From: an uncultured Blautia sp.
GTDB taxonomy: Bacteria; Bacillota; Clostridia; Lachnospirales; Lachnospiraceae
NCBI GenBank assembly: GCA_900551075.1
Contig: URVB01000022.1
Location: 1-54,585, forward strand
DNA length: 54,585 nucleotides
Reading direction: 5' to 3'
In this document: piece after piece, positions 31,717 to 40,187 of the stretch
Numbering within the stretch: the stretch's first letter is position 1
Layout: each line of letters opens with the position of its first letter
Made by a program: the position numbers and the translations under genes
The notes under the pieces: model-generated
Told to the model about the DNA's origin: nothing
What the model saw: only the letters and a program-made list of their open reading frames with translations
Database searches by the model: none

Positions 31717-33201
31717 TTATAATTCTTTTCCTGTCAGTTCTACATAATCCTCGTAATTATCTCCGCCTTTTTTAATTCTGGCAATACCGAAGCCTGTAAA
31801 GCCCCAGATGACCGCAAAGATCACGCCTGTATAGCAGAGACATGCCCATGGTGCATACTGTGCTGTCGGTACGCCCAGTGTAGAGGTCATGTAAACGCCT
31901 GCCAGGGACCATGGTACCAATGGCTCCACAACCGTAATGCTGTCCTCCAGTGTACGGGACAGGTTCTTGGTCTCCAGGCCTCTGCGGATATATTCATCCT
32001 TAAACAACCCGCCGATCATCAGGAAAGTGACGGAAGCCTCACCAATAACAATAATGATGATCACACCCAGAACCGCCGTTACGGTAATCAGTTGTCCGGT
32101 GCTGTGAATATGCTTCATAATATGTGACAGTATCACATCCAGACATCCGGATACAGTCAATGCCCCAATAAAACCAAAGGCACAGAAAGCCATAAGCGCC
32201 GTATTCATCATAGAGGACATACCGCCTCTCTGCAAAAGATTCGGAACCTCCTGCACTACGTTTGCCAAATTCAGGGAAGGATCTGTAAACATCTCCATTT
32301 TAAATCCGCTTACCATACTGGCTGCACAGGTTTCGAAGGAAAAGCCCTGCACAGCCATAGCAATGAGCACTGCAACTGCAGAGGAAATCATCATAATCGG
32401 AATGGTCGGTTTTTTCAGCAGGGAACCGGCAATAACAATCACAGGGGGAACCAGAAGAAGGAGTCCCACCGGCATACTCAGATTGAAAAGCTCTGACAGT
32501 GTATTGATGATCTCTTTTACCTGACTGATCTCTCCGCTGCTTGCAAAGGAAAGGCCGGCAATAATATAAACAACACAGCTTACAATAAATCCGGGAACGG
32601 TTGTATAAAACATATGTCCGATATGTTTGTAAAGATTGGTTCCGGAAGCAATGGCGGACATATTTGTGCTGTCAGAAAGAGGAGACATCTTGTCACCGAA
32701 ATATGCGCCGGCTACAATCGCACCGGCTACTGCCGGAAGCGGCGCTCCCATACCTGCTGCCACACTCATCAGTGCTGCACCTACTGTTCCTGCCGCTCCC
32801 CAGGAGGTACCTGTACTGACAGAAAGAATCACAGTTACCAAAAATGAGGTTACAATAATAAATTTCGGATTGATGATCTGCAGACCAATATATACCAGAA
32901 ACGGAATTGTGCCGCTGACAATCCACGCACCAATCATCAGACCAACCGTAATCAGAATCATAATCGCGGGAAAAGCTTTTGCGAGTTTATCTACAATCTC
33001 GCTCTCCACATCCTTCCAGCTATATCCCAAATACAGACAAAGGATAACGGTAAATGCCGCACAGAGCAGCAGCAAGATCTTAATATCAACGCTGAAAATG
33101 ATCAATCCGGTAAACAATACCACAAACATAAACACCAGTGGCAAAACCGCCAATCCAAGGCCTGGTTTTTTTGCCGTTCTTTCGTTCTTATTCTCTCCCA
33201 T
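31717..33201 (-). CDS. NhaC-family Na+/H+ antiporter or antiport-type transporter
   Basis: A 494-aa polytopic membrane protein with about 11-12 segments. Family features include GTSWGAAGTVG, AGAYFGDKMSPLSDSTN and VPWSLAGVYMTSTLG. NhaC relatives exchange sodium and protons, sometimes with an organic acid (as in malate/lactate antiport). I chose the ATG at 33201 with GAGGTG upstream; the longer frame runs into the next gene. It lies just downstream of a Cys/Met-metabolism enzyme in one operon, so a role in moving its substrate or product is plausible but inferred. Confidence 0.85.
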   Translation of the reverse strand: MGENKNERTAKKPGLGLAVLPLVFMFVVLFTGLIIFSVDIKILLLLCAAFTVILCLYLGYSWKDVESEIVDKLAKAFPAIMILITVGLMIGAWIVSGTIPFLVYIGLQIINPKFIIVTSFLVTVILSVSTGTSWGAAGTVGAALMSVAAGMGAPLPAVAGAIVAGAYFGDKMSPLSDSTNMSAIASGTNLYKHIGHMFYTTVPGFIVSCVVYIIAGLSFASSGEISQVKEIINTLSELFNLSMPVGLLLLVPPVIVIAGSLLKKPTIPIMMISSAVAVLIAMAVQGFSFETCAASMVSGFKMEMFTDPSLNLANVVQEVPNLLQRGGMSSMMNTALMAFCAFGFIGALTVSGCLDVILSHIMKHIHSTGQLITVTAVLGVIIIIVIGEASVTFLMIGGLFKDEYIRRGLETKNLSRTLEDSITVVEPLVPWSLAGVYMTSTLGVPTAQYAPWACLCYTGVIFAVIWGFTGFGIARIKKGGDNYEDYVELTGKEL

Positions 33202-33212
33202 AACACACCTCA

Positions 33213-34379
33213 TCAAATTTTATCAAGAGCCTGTCTTAAATCTTCAATCAGATTTTCCGCACCTTCCAAACCGCAGTGAAGTCTGACGACACTTCTGTTT
33301 ACTCCCAGAAATTCCTGCTGTTCTTCAGTCCAATTATAAGTATAAGCAATTGCAAGGCTTTCAAATCCACCCCAGGAGCAGCCGCGTTCAAAGATCTTCA
33401 AAGCATCCACAAATCTTGCAGTCGCTTTTTCATCCCCGTCAATTTCAATACTCATCAGACCACATTCACCCTTCTGCTGTTTCCGCGCCAATTCATACTG
33501 CGGATGGGATTTCAGCCCTGTATAATATACCCGCTTCACCTTCGGATGCTTTTCCAAAAACTCTGCAACCTTCATTGCAGTCTCATAATGTCTCTGCATT
33601 CTGACATCCAGTGTACGAAGCCCCCTGATTGCCAGCCATGCCTCCATTGGCCCCAGGACACCGCCGAACCAGTCTCTCTGTACCATGATCTTCTCCATAA
33701 AGTCTTTATCCTTGGAAATCAGTACCCCTCCGATCAGATCACTGTGCCCTCCGATATACTTCGTCATCGTATGCATAACGATGTCAATTCCCATATCCAG
33801 CGGTTTCTGGAAAACCGGTGTAGAATATGTATTATCAATGTAGGTTTTGATTCCGTTCGCCTTTGCCAGCTTTGCCACGCCCTCCAGGTCAATCACGGAG
33901 AACAGCAAAGTAGAAGGGCTTTCCAGAATGATCAAATCCGTTTCGGGACGGATAGCCTCTTCAAAATCCTGGAGCTTTGTTCCCTTTACATAAGTTACAC
34001 TGACGTTCATTTTTTCTGTCAAAAATTCATCCAGCAGATGCTGTACCGGTCCGTAGCTCTCCTTCAGACAAATGATATGGCTTCCTGTCTTACAGATTGC
34101 AAGAATTGCTGCAGCACATGCCGCCATTCCCGCAGAGAATACGACTGCCTTTTCGCCGTGCTCCAGCGCTGCCATTTTCTTTTCCAGAATCGTCACTGTC
34201 GGATTCGATGCACGGCCGTAATAGTATTCGTCCTTAAAAATATCTACGGCAAAATAATCGTCTACCGAATCAAATACATGCAGTGAATTCATAAAAATCG
34301 GCGGAGTTACGGATTTCATGTACCTGGAAGGATCTTCCCCCACGTGTGTCATTGCCAATAAATCCTGATTGTCTGCCAT
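33213..34379 (-). CDS. Cys/Met-metabolism PLP-dependent lyase
   Basis: A 388-aa fold-type I PLP enzyme of the cystathionine gamma-synthase/beta-lyase/methionine gamma-lyase family. It shows YYGRASNPT (phosphate contact Tyr-Arg), SAGMAAC, the Asp of TYIDNTYSTP and the PLP Lys in HTMTKYIGGHSD. Motifs do not separate beta-lyase from gamma-lyase or synthase. A consensus promoter and a GntR-type palindrome lie upstream, and an NhaC-type carrier follows, which fits breakdown of an imported sulfur amino acid more than biosynthesis. RBS AGGAGGT is strong. Confidence 0.88.
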   Translation of the reverse strand: MADNQDLLAMTHVGEDPSRYMKSVTPPIFMNSLHVFDSVDDYFAVDIFKDEYYYGRASNPTVTILEKKMAALEHGEKAVVFSAGMAACAAAILAICKTGSHIICLKESYGPVQHLLDEFLTEKMNVSVTYVKGTKLQDFEEAIRPETDLIILESPSTLLFSVIDLEGVAKLAKANGIKTYIDNTYSTPVFQKPLDMGIDIVMHTMTKYIGGHSDLIGGVLISKDKDFMEKIMVQRDWFGGVLGPMEAWLAIRGLRTLDVRMQRHYETAMKVAEFLEKHPKVKRVYYTGLKSHPQYELARKQQKGECGLMSIEIDGDEKATARFVDALKIFERGCSWGGFESLAIAYTYNWTEEQQEFLGVNRSVVRLHCGLEGAENLIEDLRQALDKI

Positions 34380-34415
34380 TTTTTATACCTCCTGTTTTTT
34401 GGTCTTATGGTCCAC

Positions 34416-34426
34416 TGGTTGAACCA
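34416..34426. promoter_or_regulatory. GntR/FadR-type operator palindrome
   Basis: TGGTTGAACCA is a perfect inverted repeat of the TGGTNNNACCA form bound by FadR/LldR-type regulators. It lies a few bases past the likely start of the lyase-nhaC transcript. A second partial TGGTC pair lies at 34400-34413. Confidence 0.65.
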
Positions 34427-34438
34427 ATTTTCAATTTT

Positions 34439-34467
34439 ATTATAAATTTCCTGTCGATTATTGTCAA
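34439..34467 (-). promoter_or_regulatory. Consensus promoter of the lyase-nhaC operon
   Basis: On the minus strand TTGACA (34462-34467) and TATAAT (34439-34444) are separated by 17 bases, a perfect sigma-A consensus. Such a strong promoter normally needs repression, consistent with the palindrome just downstream. Confidence 0.9.
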
Positions 34468-34565
34468 TATTGCTTTTTCTATATTTCCTATTTTTAGGAA
34501 TTTTGCATAAAATCAAGTCTTGCTTTTTATGATTTTTGCCGAGAAAAATCTGCCAATACTTTTTA

Positions 34566-34594
34566 TTGCATTTCTAACCGCAGTCTTTTATAAT
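34566..34594 (+). promoter_or_regulatory. Carbamate kinase promoter
   Basis: TTGCAT (34566-34571) and TATAAT (34589-34594) are 17 bases apart. The transcript would start near 34600, giving a leader of about 115 nt. Confidence 0.8.
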
Positions 34595-34599
34595 GAAAA

Positions 34600-34683
34600 A
34601 TATCGTTACTATTCCCATCCCGCAAAGAGGTTGCTGTCCACAAACAATAGAGTGAACAGTAACTGAATATCAGCGGGCGATAT
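34600..34683 (+). promoter_or_regulatory. Structured 5' leader of the carbamate kinase mRNA
   Basis: The leader folds as nested pairs: ATATCG (34600-34605) with CGATAT (34678-34683), CCCGC (34619-34623) with GCGGG (34673-34677), and GTTGCTGT (34630-34637) with ACAGTAAC (34656-34663, one G-U). A competing pair joins GTTACT (34605-34610) to AGTAAC. ATCCC (34617-34621) can instead pair with GGGAT of the ribosome binding site (34695-34699). It matches no riboswitch class that I recognise. Confidence 0.5.
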
Positions 34684-34714
34684 AAATAAATCACATAGAA
34701 ATGAGGGATTCCCT

Positions 34715-35647
34715 ATGAGTGAAAGAATCGTAGTAGTTGCATTAGGCCACAGAGCTTTAGGCACTACCCTGCCGGAACAGAAAATTGCTACCAAACAGAC
34801 CGCAAAAGCGATTGCGGACCTGGTAGAGGAAGGCAGCCGTGTGGTAATTTCCCACAGCAACGGTCCCCAGGTAGGCATGATCCATACAGCAATGAACGAA
34901 TTCGGCAAGGCGCATCCGGATTATACCTTTGCCCCCATGTCCGTATGTTCTGCCATGAGCCAGGGCTATATCGGCTATGACCTGCAAAATGCCATCCGCG
35001 CAGAACTGATCTCCCGCGGAATTTATAAACCCATAGCTACCGTTTTGACACAGGTGGTCATTGACCCCTATGACGACGCATTTGCAGAACCGGAAAAGAT
35101 CATCGGCCGTGTCCTGACAGAGGAAGAAGCAGAGGCAGAGGAAGACAAGGGAAATTTTGTCACGAAAATCTCTGAAAACGGTTACCGCAGGATTCTGGCT
35201 TCCCCGAAGCCCCAGCGCATTATCGAACTGGAAACGATCCGGACACTTATAGATGCGGGCCAGATCGTAATTGCAGCCGGCGGCGGCGGAATACCGGTTA
35301 TGGAGCAGGGAATTGAGCTTCACGGAGCCAGCGCTATTATCGAAAAGGACCTGGCAAGCGGACTGCTTGCGGAGGAACTCGGTGCAGATACGCTCCTCAT
35401 CCTTACCAGCGTAGAAAAGGTCAGCCTGAATCTCGGCACAGATGAGGAGGAATTCCTGGATATCCTGACGGTTCCCGAAGCCAGGAAGCACATGGAAGAA
35501 AACCAGTTTGCCCCGGGCTCTATGCTTCCCAAATTCGAAGCAGGTATTTCCTTCATCCGGAAGGGAGAAGGCAGACGTGCCATCATCACAGACATTGCCC
35601 ATGCAAAAGAGGGATATAGAGAGAAAACCGGAACGGTCATTAAATAA
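34715..35647 (+). CDS. arcC: Carbamate kinase family protein
   Basis: A 310-aa amino-acid-kinase-fold protein. Carbamate kinases make ATP from carbamoyl phosphate in arginine, agmatine or ureido-compound breakdown. Recognisable segments are SNGPQVGMI, IAAGGGGIPV, IEKDLASGLLAEELGADTLLILT and FAPGSMLPKFEA. The N-terminal phosphate-binding motif, usually GGNAL, reads GHRAL, and the usual HGNGPQVG reads HSNGPQVG. No carbamoyltransferase (arcB or similar) is adjacent. RBS GAGGGA is present. It is convergent with the Ldh2/AllD-type gene across a shared terminator. Confidence 0.85.
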   Translation: MSERIVVVALGHRALGTTLPEQKIATKQTAKAIADLVEEGSRVVISHSNGPQVGMIHTAMNEFGKAHPDYTFAPMSVCSAMSQGYIGYDLQNAIRAELISRGIYKPIATVLTQVVIDPYDDAFAEPEKIIGRVLTEEEAEAEEDKGNFVTKISENGYRRILASPKPQRIIELETIRTLIDAGQIVIAAGGGGIPVMEQGIELHGASAIIEKDLASGLLAEELGADTLLILTSVEKVSLNLGTDEEEFLDILTVPEARKHMEENQFAPGSMLPKFEAGISFIRKGEGRRAIITDIAHAKEGYREKTGTVIK

Positions 35648-35656
35648 CAGCATTAC

Positions 35657-35685
35657 AAAAGGACGCCTGGTTTCGGCGTCCTTTT
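35657..35685. terminator. Bidirectional terminator between arcC and the Ldh2-type gene
   Basis: AAAAGGACGCC, 7-base loop, GGCGTCCTTTT: an 11-bp perfect stem with A/T flanks on both sides, lying between two convergent genes. Confidence 0.93.
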
Positions 35686-35696
35686 CTCAACTTTCC

Positions 35697-36803
35697 TTAC
35701 TCAAACGGAAATATATACGGCAGTTTGTATTTATCCCTCAGGGCAATAAATTCCTTCTGAACAGCCTCTCCAACAGGAACCCCCCTCTCCTTCCGTTCCA
35801 GCCATATCAGATATTCCTTTTCTCCGGCTGTATAGATCCGTTCTTCGCCGGGTGCCTTCTTTGAAGCCCGCAGCTCCCTCAAAATTTCTCCGCACGTTTT
35901 TTTGAAAGCATCCCTGCCCATAAATGCCTCCGGATCGATCACCAGGAAAAAATGGCCCAAATGATATGGACATTTCTCACCCTTTTCATCCGTCCCATTC
36001 AAAGCCTTCAGAAAGCTTCCCGTCTGCAGAGCCGCAGATAGAATTTCCACAACCGCAGCGTAACCGTATCCTTTATATCCTCCCAGCCGTTCTCCGATCC
36101 CTCCCAGCGGAGCCAAAGCTGCCGTTCCGTTGGTCAGCATTCTGAGGATTTCCGGACTGTCCGTCAGCGCAGAGCCATCCCGTCCGATCACCATTCCCTC
36201 CGGCGTATCTGCCCCTGTCCTTGCATAATATTCCAGCTTTCCTCTCTGGGTAATAGAGGTCGCACAATCCAGAACAAACGGAAATTCTTCATCTGTCGGA
36301 AATGCAAACGTCAGGGGATTGGTTCCCAGCATATTCTCCACCCCAAAGGTCGGCGCAATCGACGGCCGCGCATTGGTACCGGTAATTCCGATCATCCCCT
36401 CATCGGAGGCCATCATCGCCCAATATCCGGCAATTCCATAATGTGTGGAATTCCGGATCGCCCCCATAGCCATACCGCACTTTTTTGCTTTTTCAATCAG
36501 AGCCGACATAACCCTGTGGGATGCCACCATACCCATGCCATCGTGCGCGTCTGCGACCAAGGTCGTCGGCGTCTCCCTCAGTATCTCGTATTCTGTTACC
36601 GGGTTTTGGATTCCCGCTTCAATACGGTCAATATAAATCGGCTTAAAGCGGTTGCAGCCATGACTTTCGATCCCCCGCCTGTCACTTTCCATTAATACAT
36701 CCGCACAGATAGCAGCATCCTCTTTCGGTACCCCCACTGCCTGAAATGTATCCTTCATAAAATTCTCAATCAGGTCCCATGGTACATATGGCCTTGTCTC
36801 CAT
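35697..36803 (-). CDS. Ldh2/AllD-type NAD(P)-dependent dehydrogenase
   Basis: A 368-aa member of the malate/L-lactate/ureidoglycolate dehydrogenase family (not the classical Rossmann LDH). Conserved parts are DRRGIESHGCNRF, ALVADAHDGMGMVASHRVM-like substrate/cofactor segments, NSTHYGIAGYW with the active-site His, TGTNARPSIAPTFG and GTNPLTFAFPT. Substrate cannot be read from sequence: malate, sulfolactate, ureidoglycolate and related 2-hydroxy acids are possible. It lies 18 bases after the Rrf2 regulator in one unit and faces arcC, which could hint at ureidoglycolate-type breakdown, but the oxamate/carbamoyl-transfer genes are missing. Confidence 0.85.
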   Translation of the reverse strand: METRPYVPWDLIENFMKDTFQAVGVPKEDAAICADVLMESDRRGIESHGCNRFKPIYIDRIEAGIQNPVTEYEILRETPTTLVADAHDGMGMVASHRVMSALIEKAKKCGMAMGAIRNSTHYGIAGYWAMMASDEGMIGITGTNARPSIAPTFGVENMLGTNPLTFAFPTDEEFPFVLDCATSITQRGKLEYYARTGADTPEGMVIGRDGSALTDSPEILRMLTNGTAALAPLGGIGERLGGYKGYGYAAVVEILSAALQTGSFLKALNGTDEKGEKCPYHLGHFFLVIDPEAFMGRDAFKKTCGEILRELRASKKAPGEERIYTAGEKEYLIWLERKERGVPVGEAVQKEFIALRDKYKLPYIFPFE

Positions 36804-36821
36804 AAATATCCTCCTTCCAAA

Positions 36822-37268
36822 TCAGCATTTGCTTTCCTGATTTAAATATTTGTCCATATCTTTTTTTATATCCGCCAGCGTGATGGATGCCAGCTCCCTC
36901 TCCATGGCGTTCTGTACCTGACTCAGCTTATTGTCCAGAGCCGCATGTATATTCCTTCCAACCGGACATTCCGGATTCGGATTTTCATGAAAATGAAACA
37001 GCGTGTCATCCTCCACACAACCAACCGCACGGTACACATCCAGAAAGGTAATCTCCTCCAAAGGCTTTGCAATACTCGTCCCTCCGGTCCCGCGCTTCAC
37101 CTCAATGAGCCCTGCATTCCTGAGCTGTGACAGCAGCTTACGGATGATGACCGGATTTACCTGAATGCTGGAAGCAAGAAAATCGCTCGTAATCTTGTAT
37201 TTTCCCTGAAAGGCGTCGATACAGGAAAACATATGAATAGCTATTGTAAATCTGCTGGATATCTGCAT
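36822..37268 (-). CDS. Rrf2-family transcriptional regulator
   Basis: A 148-aa winged-helix protein: MQISSRFTIAIHM, then DFLASSIQVNPVIIRKLLSQLRNAGLI as recognition region and RGTGGTSIAKPLEEITFLDVYRAV. It lacks the three-Cys iron-sulfur set of IscR/NsrR (only scattered Cys at CVEDD, ECPVG and the last residue), so it is closer to the YwnA/CymR-like cluster-free group. ATG at 37268 follows GGGAGGA. It lies upstream of the Ldh2-type gene and probably regulates it. Confidence 0.88.
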   Translation of the reverse strand: MQISSRFTIAIHMFSCIDAFQGKYKITSDFLASSIQVNPVIIRKLLSQLRNAGLIEVKRGTGGTSIAKPLEEITFLDVYRAVGCVEDDTLFHFHENPNPECPVGRNIHAALDNKLSQVQNAMERELASITLADIKKDMDKYLNQESKC

Positions 37269-37361
37269 CCCCGGATTCCTCCCCTGCATAATATATTACT
37301 CTTAACCGGGTATTTAGGTAATCTAACATCACCTACATCTCCTGTCTTTTTAAATACTTTT

Positions 37362-37390
37362 ATTATACACCCTTTTGGAGCGTATGCGAA
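37362..37390 (-). promoter_or_regulatory. Promoter of the rrf2-dehydrogenase unit
   Basis: TTCGCA (37385-37390) and TATAAT (37362-37367) on the minus strand are 17 bases apart, about 95 bases before the regulator gene. Confidence 0.6.
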
Positions 37391-37414
37391 GCCTATATTT
37401 TTGTATCCGTTATG

Positions 37415-38464
37415 TCACTCTGTAATTGTATACAATGCCACCTCGTCTGTTTCACGGTTTGCGGCAATCAGGATATCTTTGCCCCCGTACACATAATGGA
37501 ACACGTTTGCCGGACCGCAGCCCTCGTCAATAATCTCATATCCATAGGTACCTGCCTCCGGTACGTAACGGATGGCCAGAAGATTTCTCTTTCCTTTGCG
37601 GTGCCCCACTACAAATGTCGGAATGCCGCACAGATCTCCTCCGTAGATGGCATGGGTAAATTCTGCATCCTCCGGCAGATCATATACCTTCATGTATTTT
37701 CCGTCCTGTTTTTTATAAACAGATACCTGTTCTCCATGGAAGGGTGCCAGGGTGCAAAGCTCCTTTTCTCCGTCCCCATCCAAATCTACCAGTACTGCAT
37801 CGCTTGCAGGAACATTCAGCAAAGTCTCTATCGTCCATTCCTCTTCCCCTGCGGCAGGCGGCGTAAAACGGAAAACTCCCTCGTTGCTGGATACAACGGC
37901 TGTCGGAATGCCGCTTTCCATAACACGGTAATAGCCGTGATTCTTCAGCATATTGTCCTTCAGCACAGTCAGCTCCAATTGATGTTCCTCATCAAAGCCG
38001 GAAAGGTCAGGCGGAAGCTTAGCTGCATATACCCTGCCCGGCATGCTCCAGTCCTCTTTATACGCGTGGCCGGATTTCAGCGCACAGGCAATCAGGTACA
38101 CATTCCCATCCCGCTCCAGAAGGTCAAATCTGTGTACATGCGGCAGGCTGACAAGTGTACGGACTTCCCAGTCCCCTTTTTTCTTTGGCGTGACAATAAC
38201 AATCCTGGCCTCTTTAGAATCATTGGGGGAATAAAACTTGTACGTAGACAAATATTGTCCATCACTTCCGGGTACCTGTACCATACTCATCACGCCGCCC
38301 GGCCCATCCCAGACCTTATCCTCCAGATTGCCCTCCGGATCAAACAGATAACAGGGTTCCTGCTTTTCCGCCGCTACAAGAAAATGCTGTTTTCCCTGAT
38401 AAGTCAGAGGGGCTATAGAATAGCATTTATTCAAATGCGCGATTACCTTTTTTTCGATTTTCAT
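37415..38464 (-). CDS. Cytosolic FG-GAP-like beta-propeller protein, unknown function
   Basis: A 349-aa protein without signal peptide or membrane segment. It is made of short beta-strand repeats with an FG-GAP/EF-like calcium loop DLDGDGEKEL (227-236) and recurring patterns such as VYLIACALKSGH and PTFVVGHRKGKR, consistent with a six- or seven-bladed propeller. I do not recognise a defined family. RBS AGGGAGGT is strong. It lies 22 bases after enzyme I as the last gene of the ula/PTS run, which suggests a carbohydrate-related enzyme, lactonase-like fold or sensor. Function is not assigned. Confidence 0.75.
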   Translation of the reverse strand: MKIEKKVIAHLNKCYSIAPLTYQGKQHFLVAAEKQEPCYLFDPEGNLEDKVWDGPGGVMSMVQVPGSDGQYLSTYKFYSPNDSKEARIVIVTPKKKGDWEVRTLVSLPHVHRFDLLERDGNVYLIACALKSGHAYKEDWSMPGRVYAAKLPPDLSGFDEEHQLELTVLKDNMLKNHGYYRVMESGIPTAVVSSNEGVFRFTPPAAGEEEWTIETLLNVPASDAVLVDLDGDGEKELCTLAPFHGEQVSVYKKQDGKYMKVYDLPEDAEFTHAIYGGDLCGIPTFVVGHRKGKRNLLAIRYVPEAGTYGYEIIDEGCGPANVFHYVYGGKDILIAANRETDEVALYTITE

Positions 38465-38485
38465 AATTACCTCCCTATCGGTAAC

Positions 38486-40177
38486 TTAGCCGATATGCTC
38501 CACGTATTCCATGATCTCTCCTGCGGTCTCCATCTTAAGCACGGCTTCCGCCTGTATCCTTGCCTCCTCATAGGTACAATTGCGCAGCCTGTATTTCACT
38601 AACGAAGTCTCTCCTGCAGACATACTGAATTCATCTAATCCCATTCCCAGCAGAATCCCCGATGCTCTCGCGTCACTTGCAAATTCGCCGCACATTCCTC
38701 CCTTTGCCCCGTGTTTGTGCGCAGAACGGATGGTATGTGCAATGGCGCGCAGTACAGCCGGATGAAAGGAATTATAGAGAGCCGCAATTTTCTTACTGCC
38801 CCTGTCCACTGCCAGAAAATACTGTGTCAGATCATTGGTACCGATGCTGAAAAAGTCCACTCTTTGTGCAAATTCCTCCGCCATCATGACACCTGCCGGA
38901 GTTTCAATCATCATACCTACCTGTATTTTCTTATCATAAGAGATTCCTTCTTCATCAAGTTCTGCTCTGCACTCTGCAAGCAGCGTATTCGCCTGTTCCA
39001 GCTCCTCAAGAGATATCATCATCGGATACATGATTCTTATGTAGCCGAACGCACTTGCACGAAGGATCGCCCGTAGCTGCGTTTTAAAAATATCCGTGCG
39101 GTCCAGGCACATACGAATGGCACGATAGCCCAGAAAAGGATTGTCCTCCTTTGGAAATTCAAAATAATCCAATTCCTTGTCACCGCCTATATCCAGCGTA
39201 CGGATGGTCAGCTCCTTTCCGCCAATAAGCTCAGCAGCCTCACGATAGGCCTCAAACTGCTCCTCCTCTGTAGGAAAATGATCGCTCTCCATGTACAGAA
39301 ATTCACTGCGGAACAGGCCAATCCCCTCAATCTGATACTGAAGGCAGTTCTGAATATCTGCAATATTTCCGGCATTTGCGCAAATTCTGAAGGCATGCCC
39401 ATCCTTTGTCTCAGAAGGAAGCGATGCCAATTGCTTAAGCTCTCTCTGGAATTTCTCAAATTCTTCCGCCTTCTTTTTATATTCCTCTATAACATCTGCT
39501 TCCGGCTCCAGAAGTATCCTGCCTGCTCCTGCATCCAGCACCATCTGCATGCCTGTCTTTGCATCTTCCAGCATTGGACCCACACCGACCAGACACGGTA
39601 TCCCATTATTTTTTGCAATAATGGAGACATGGCTTGTCACACCTCCCTCTTCCGTAACGAATCCCAGCACAAGCTCCATGTCCATTTTCGCTGTATCAGA
39701 CGGAGTCAGATCCTGTGCGACTATAATCCCCTTTTCCTTCATTCCTGAAAAAGGATTGTCATCAATTCCTTTCATGGCAAAGAGAAGTCTCCCGGACACA
39801 TCCCGCATATCTGCCGCACGTTCACGCATGTACTCATCTTCCATGCTCTCAAACACCATAACGAACTCATCCCTGGTCTGCATCAGAGCAGCCTCTGCAT
39901 TCATAAGCTGATCCCTGATCTTCCCTGTGACGCCATCGTGAATCGCAATGTCTCCTGCCAGCGCATAATGAGCCGCGAATATCTCTGACTTTTCGGCCAA
40001 AACAAGCAAATCCTCCTGCGCCTTCTCTACTGCCGCTTCAAAACGTGCAATTTCTGCTTCCCTCTGTTCCGGTTGGATGGAGGAGGTATCTGCAGATACT
40101 TCCTCTTTCTTCACAGCATATACCGGACCAATTGCATAGCCCCTGGAAGCAGTCTTTTTTACCTCCCACTTTTTCAT
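38486..40177 (-). CDS. ptsI: PTS enzyme I (PEP-protein phosphotransferase)
   Basis: Enzyme I takes phosphate from phosphoenolpyruvate and passes it to HPr. The 563-aa protein has the phospho-His segment GGVTSHVSIIAKNNGIPCLVG, the HPr-binding helical domain, and the PEP-binding barrel with IGLFRSEFLYM, DIGGDKEL, MIETPAGVMMAE, FFSIGTNDLTQY and GMCGEFASD (active-site Cys). I chose the ATG at 40177, with AGGAGG 6 bases upstream; a longer frame to 40219 overlaps HPr. It lies 10 bases after ptsH. General PTS genes joined to an ascorbate PTS locus are unusual. Confidence 0.96.
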   Translation of the reverse strand: MKKWEVKKTASRGYAIGPVYAVKKEEVSADTSSIQPEQREAEIARFEAAVEKAQEDLLVLAEKSEIFAAHYALAGDIAIHDGVTGKIRDQLMNAEAALMQTRDEFVMVFESMEDEYMRERAADMRDVSGRLLFAMKGIDDNPFSGMKEKGIIVAQDLTPSDTAKMDMELVLGFVTEEGGVTSHVSIIAKNNGIPCLVGVGPMLEDAKTGMQMVLDAGAGRILLEPEADVIEEYKKKAEEFEKFQRELKQLASLPSETKDGHAFRICANAGNIADIQNCLQYQIEGIGLFRSEFLYMESDHFPTEEEQFEAYREAAELIGGKELTIRTLDIGGDKELDYFEFPKEDNPFLGYRAIRMCLDRTDIFKTQLRAILRASAFGYIRIMYPMMISLEELEQANTLLAECRAELDEEGISYDKKIQVGMMIETPAGVMMAEEFAQRVDFFSIGTNDLTQYFLAVDRGSKKIAALYNSFHPAVLRAIAHTIRSAHKHGAKGGMCGEFASDARASGILLGMGLDEFSMSAGETSLVKYRLRNCTYEEARIQAEAVLKMETAGEIMEYVEHIG

Positions 40178-40187
40178 GCCGCGCCTC

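Noticed and set aside
37412..38602. A 396-residue open frame on the plus strand across the propeller gene
   Set aside because: It is antisense to a gene with a strong ribosome binding site and structured protein sequence; its translation is Cys/His/Arg-rich and without domain features.
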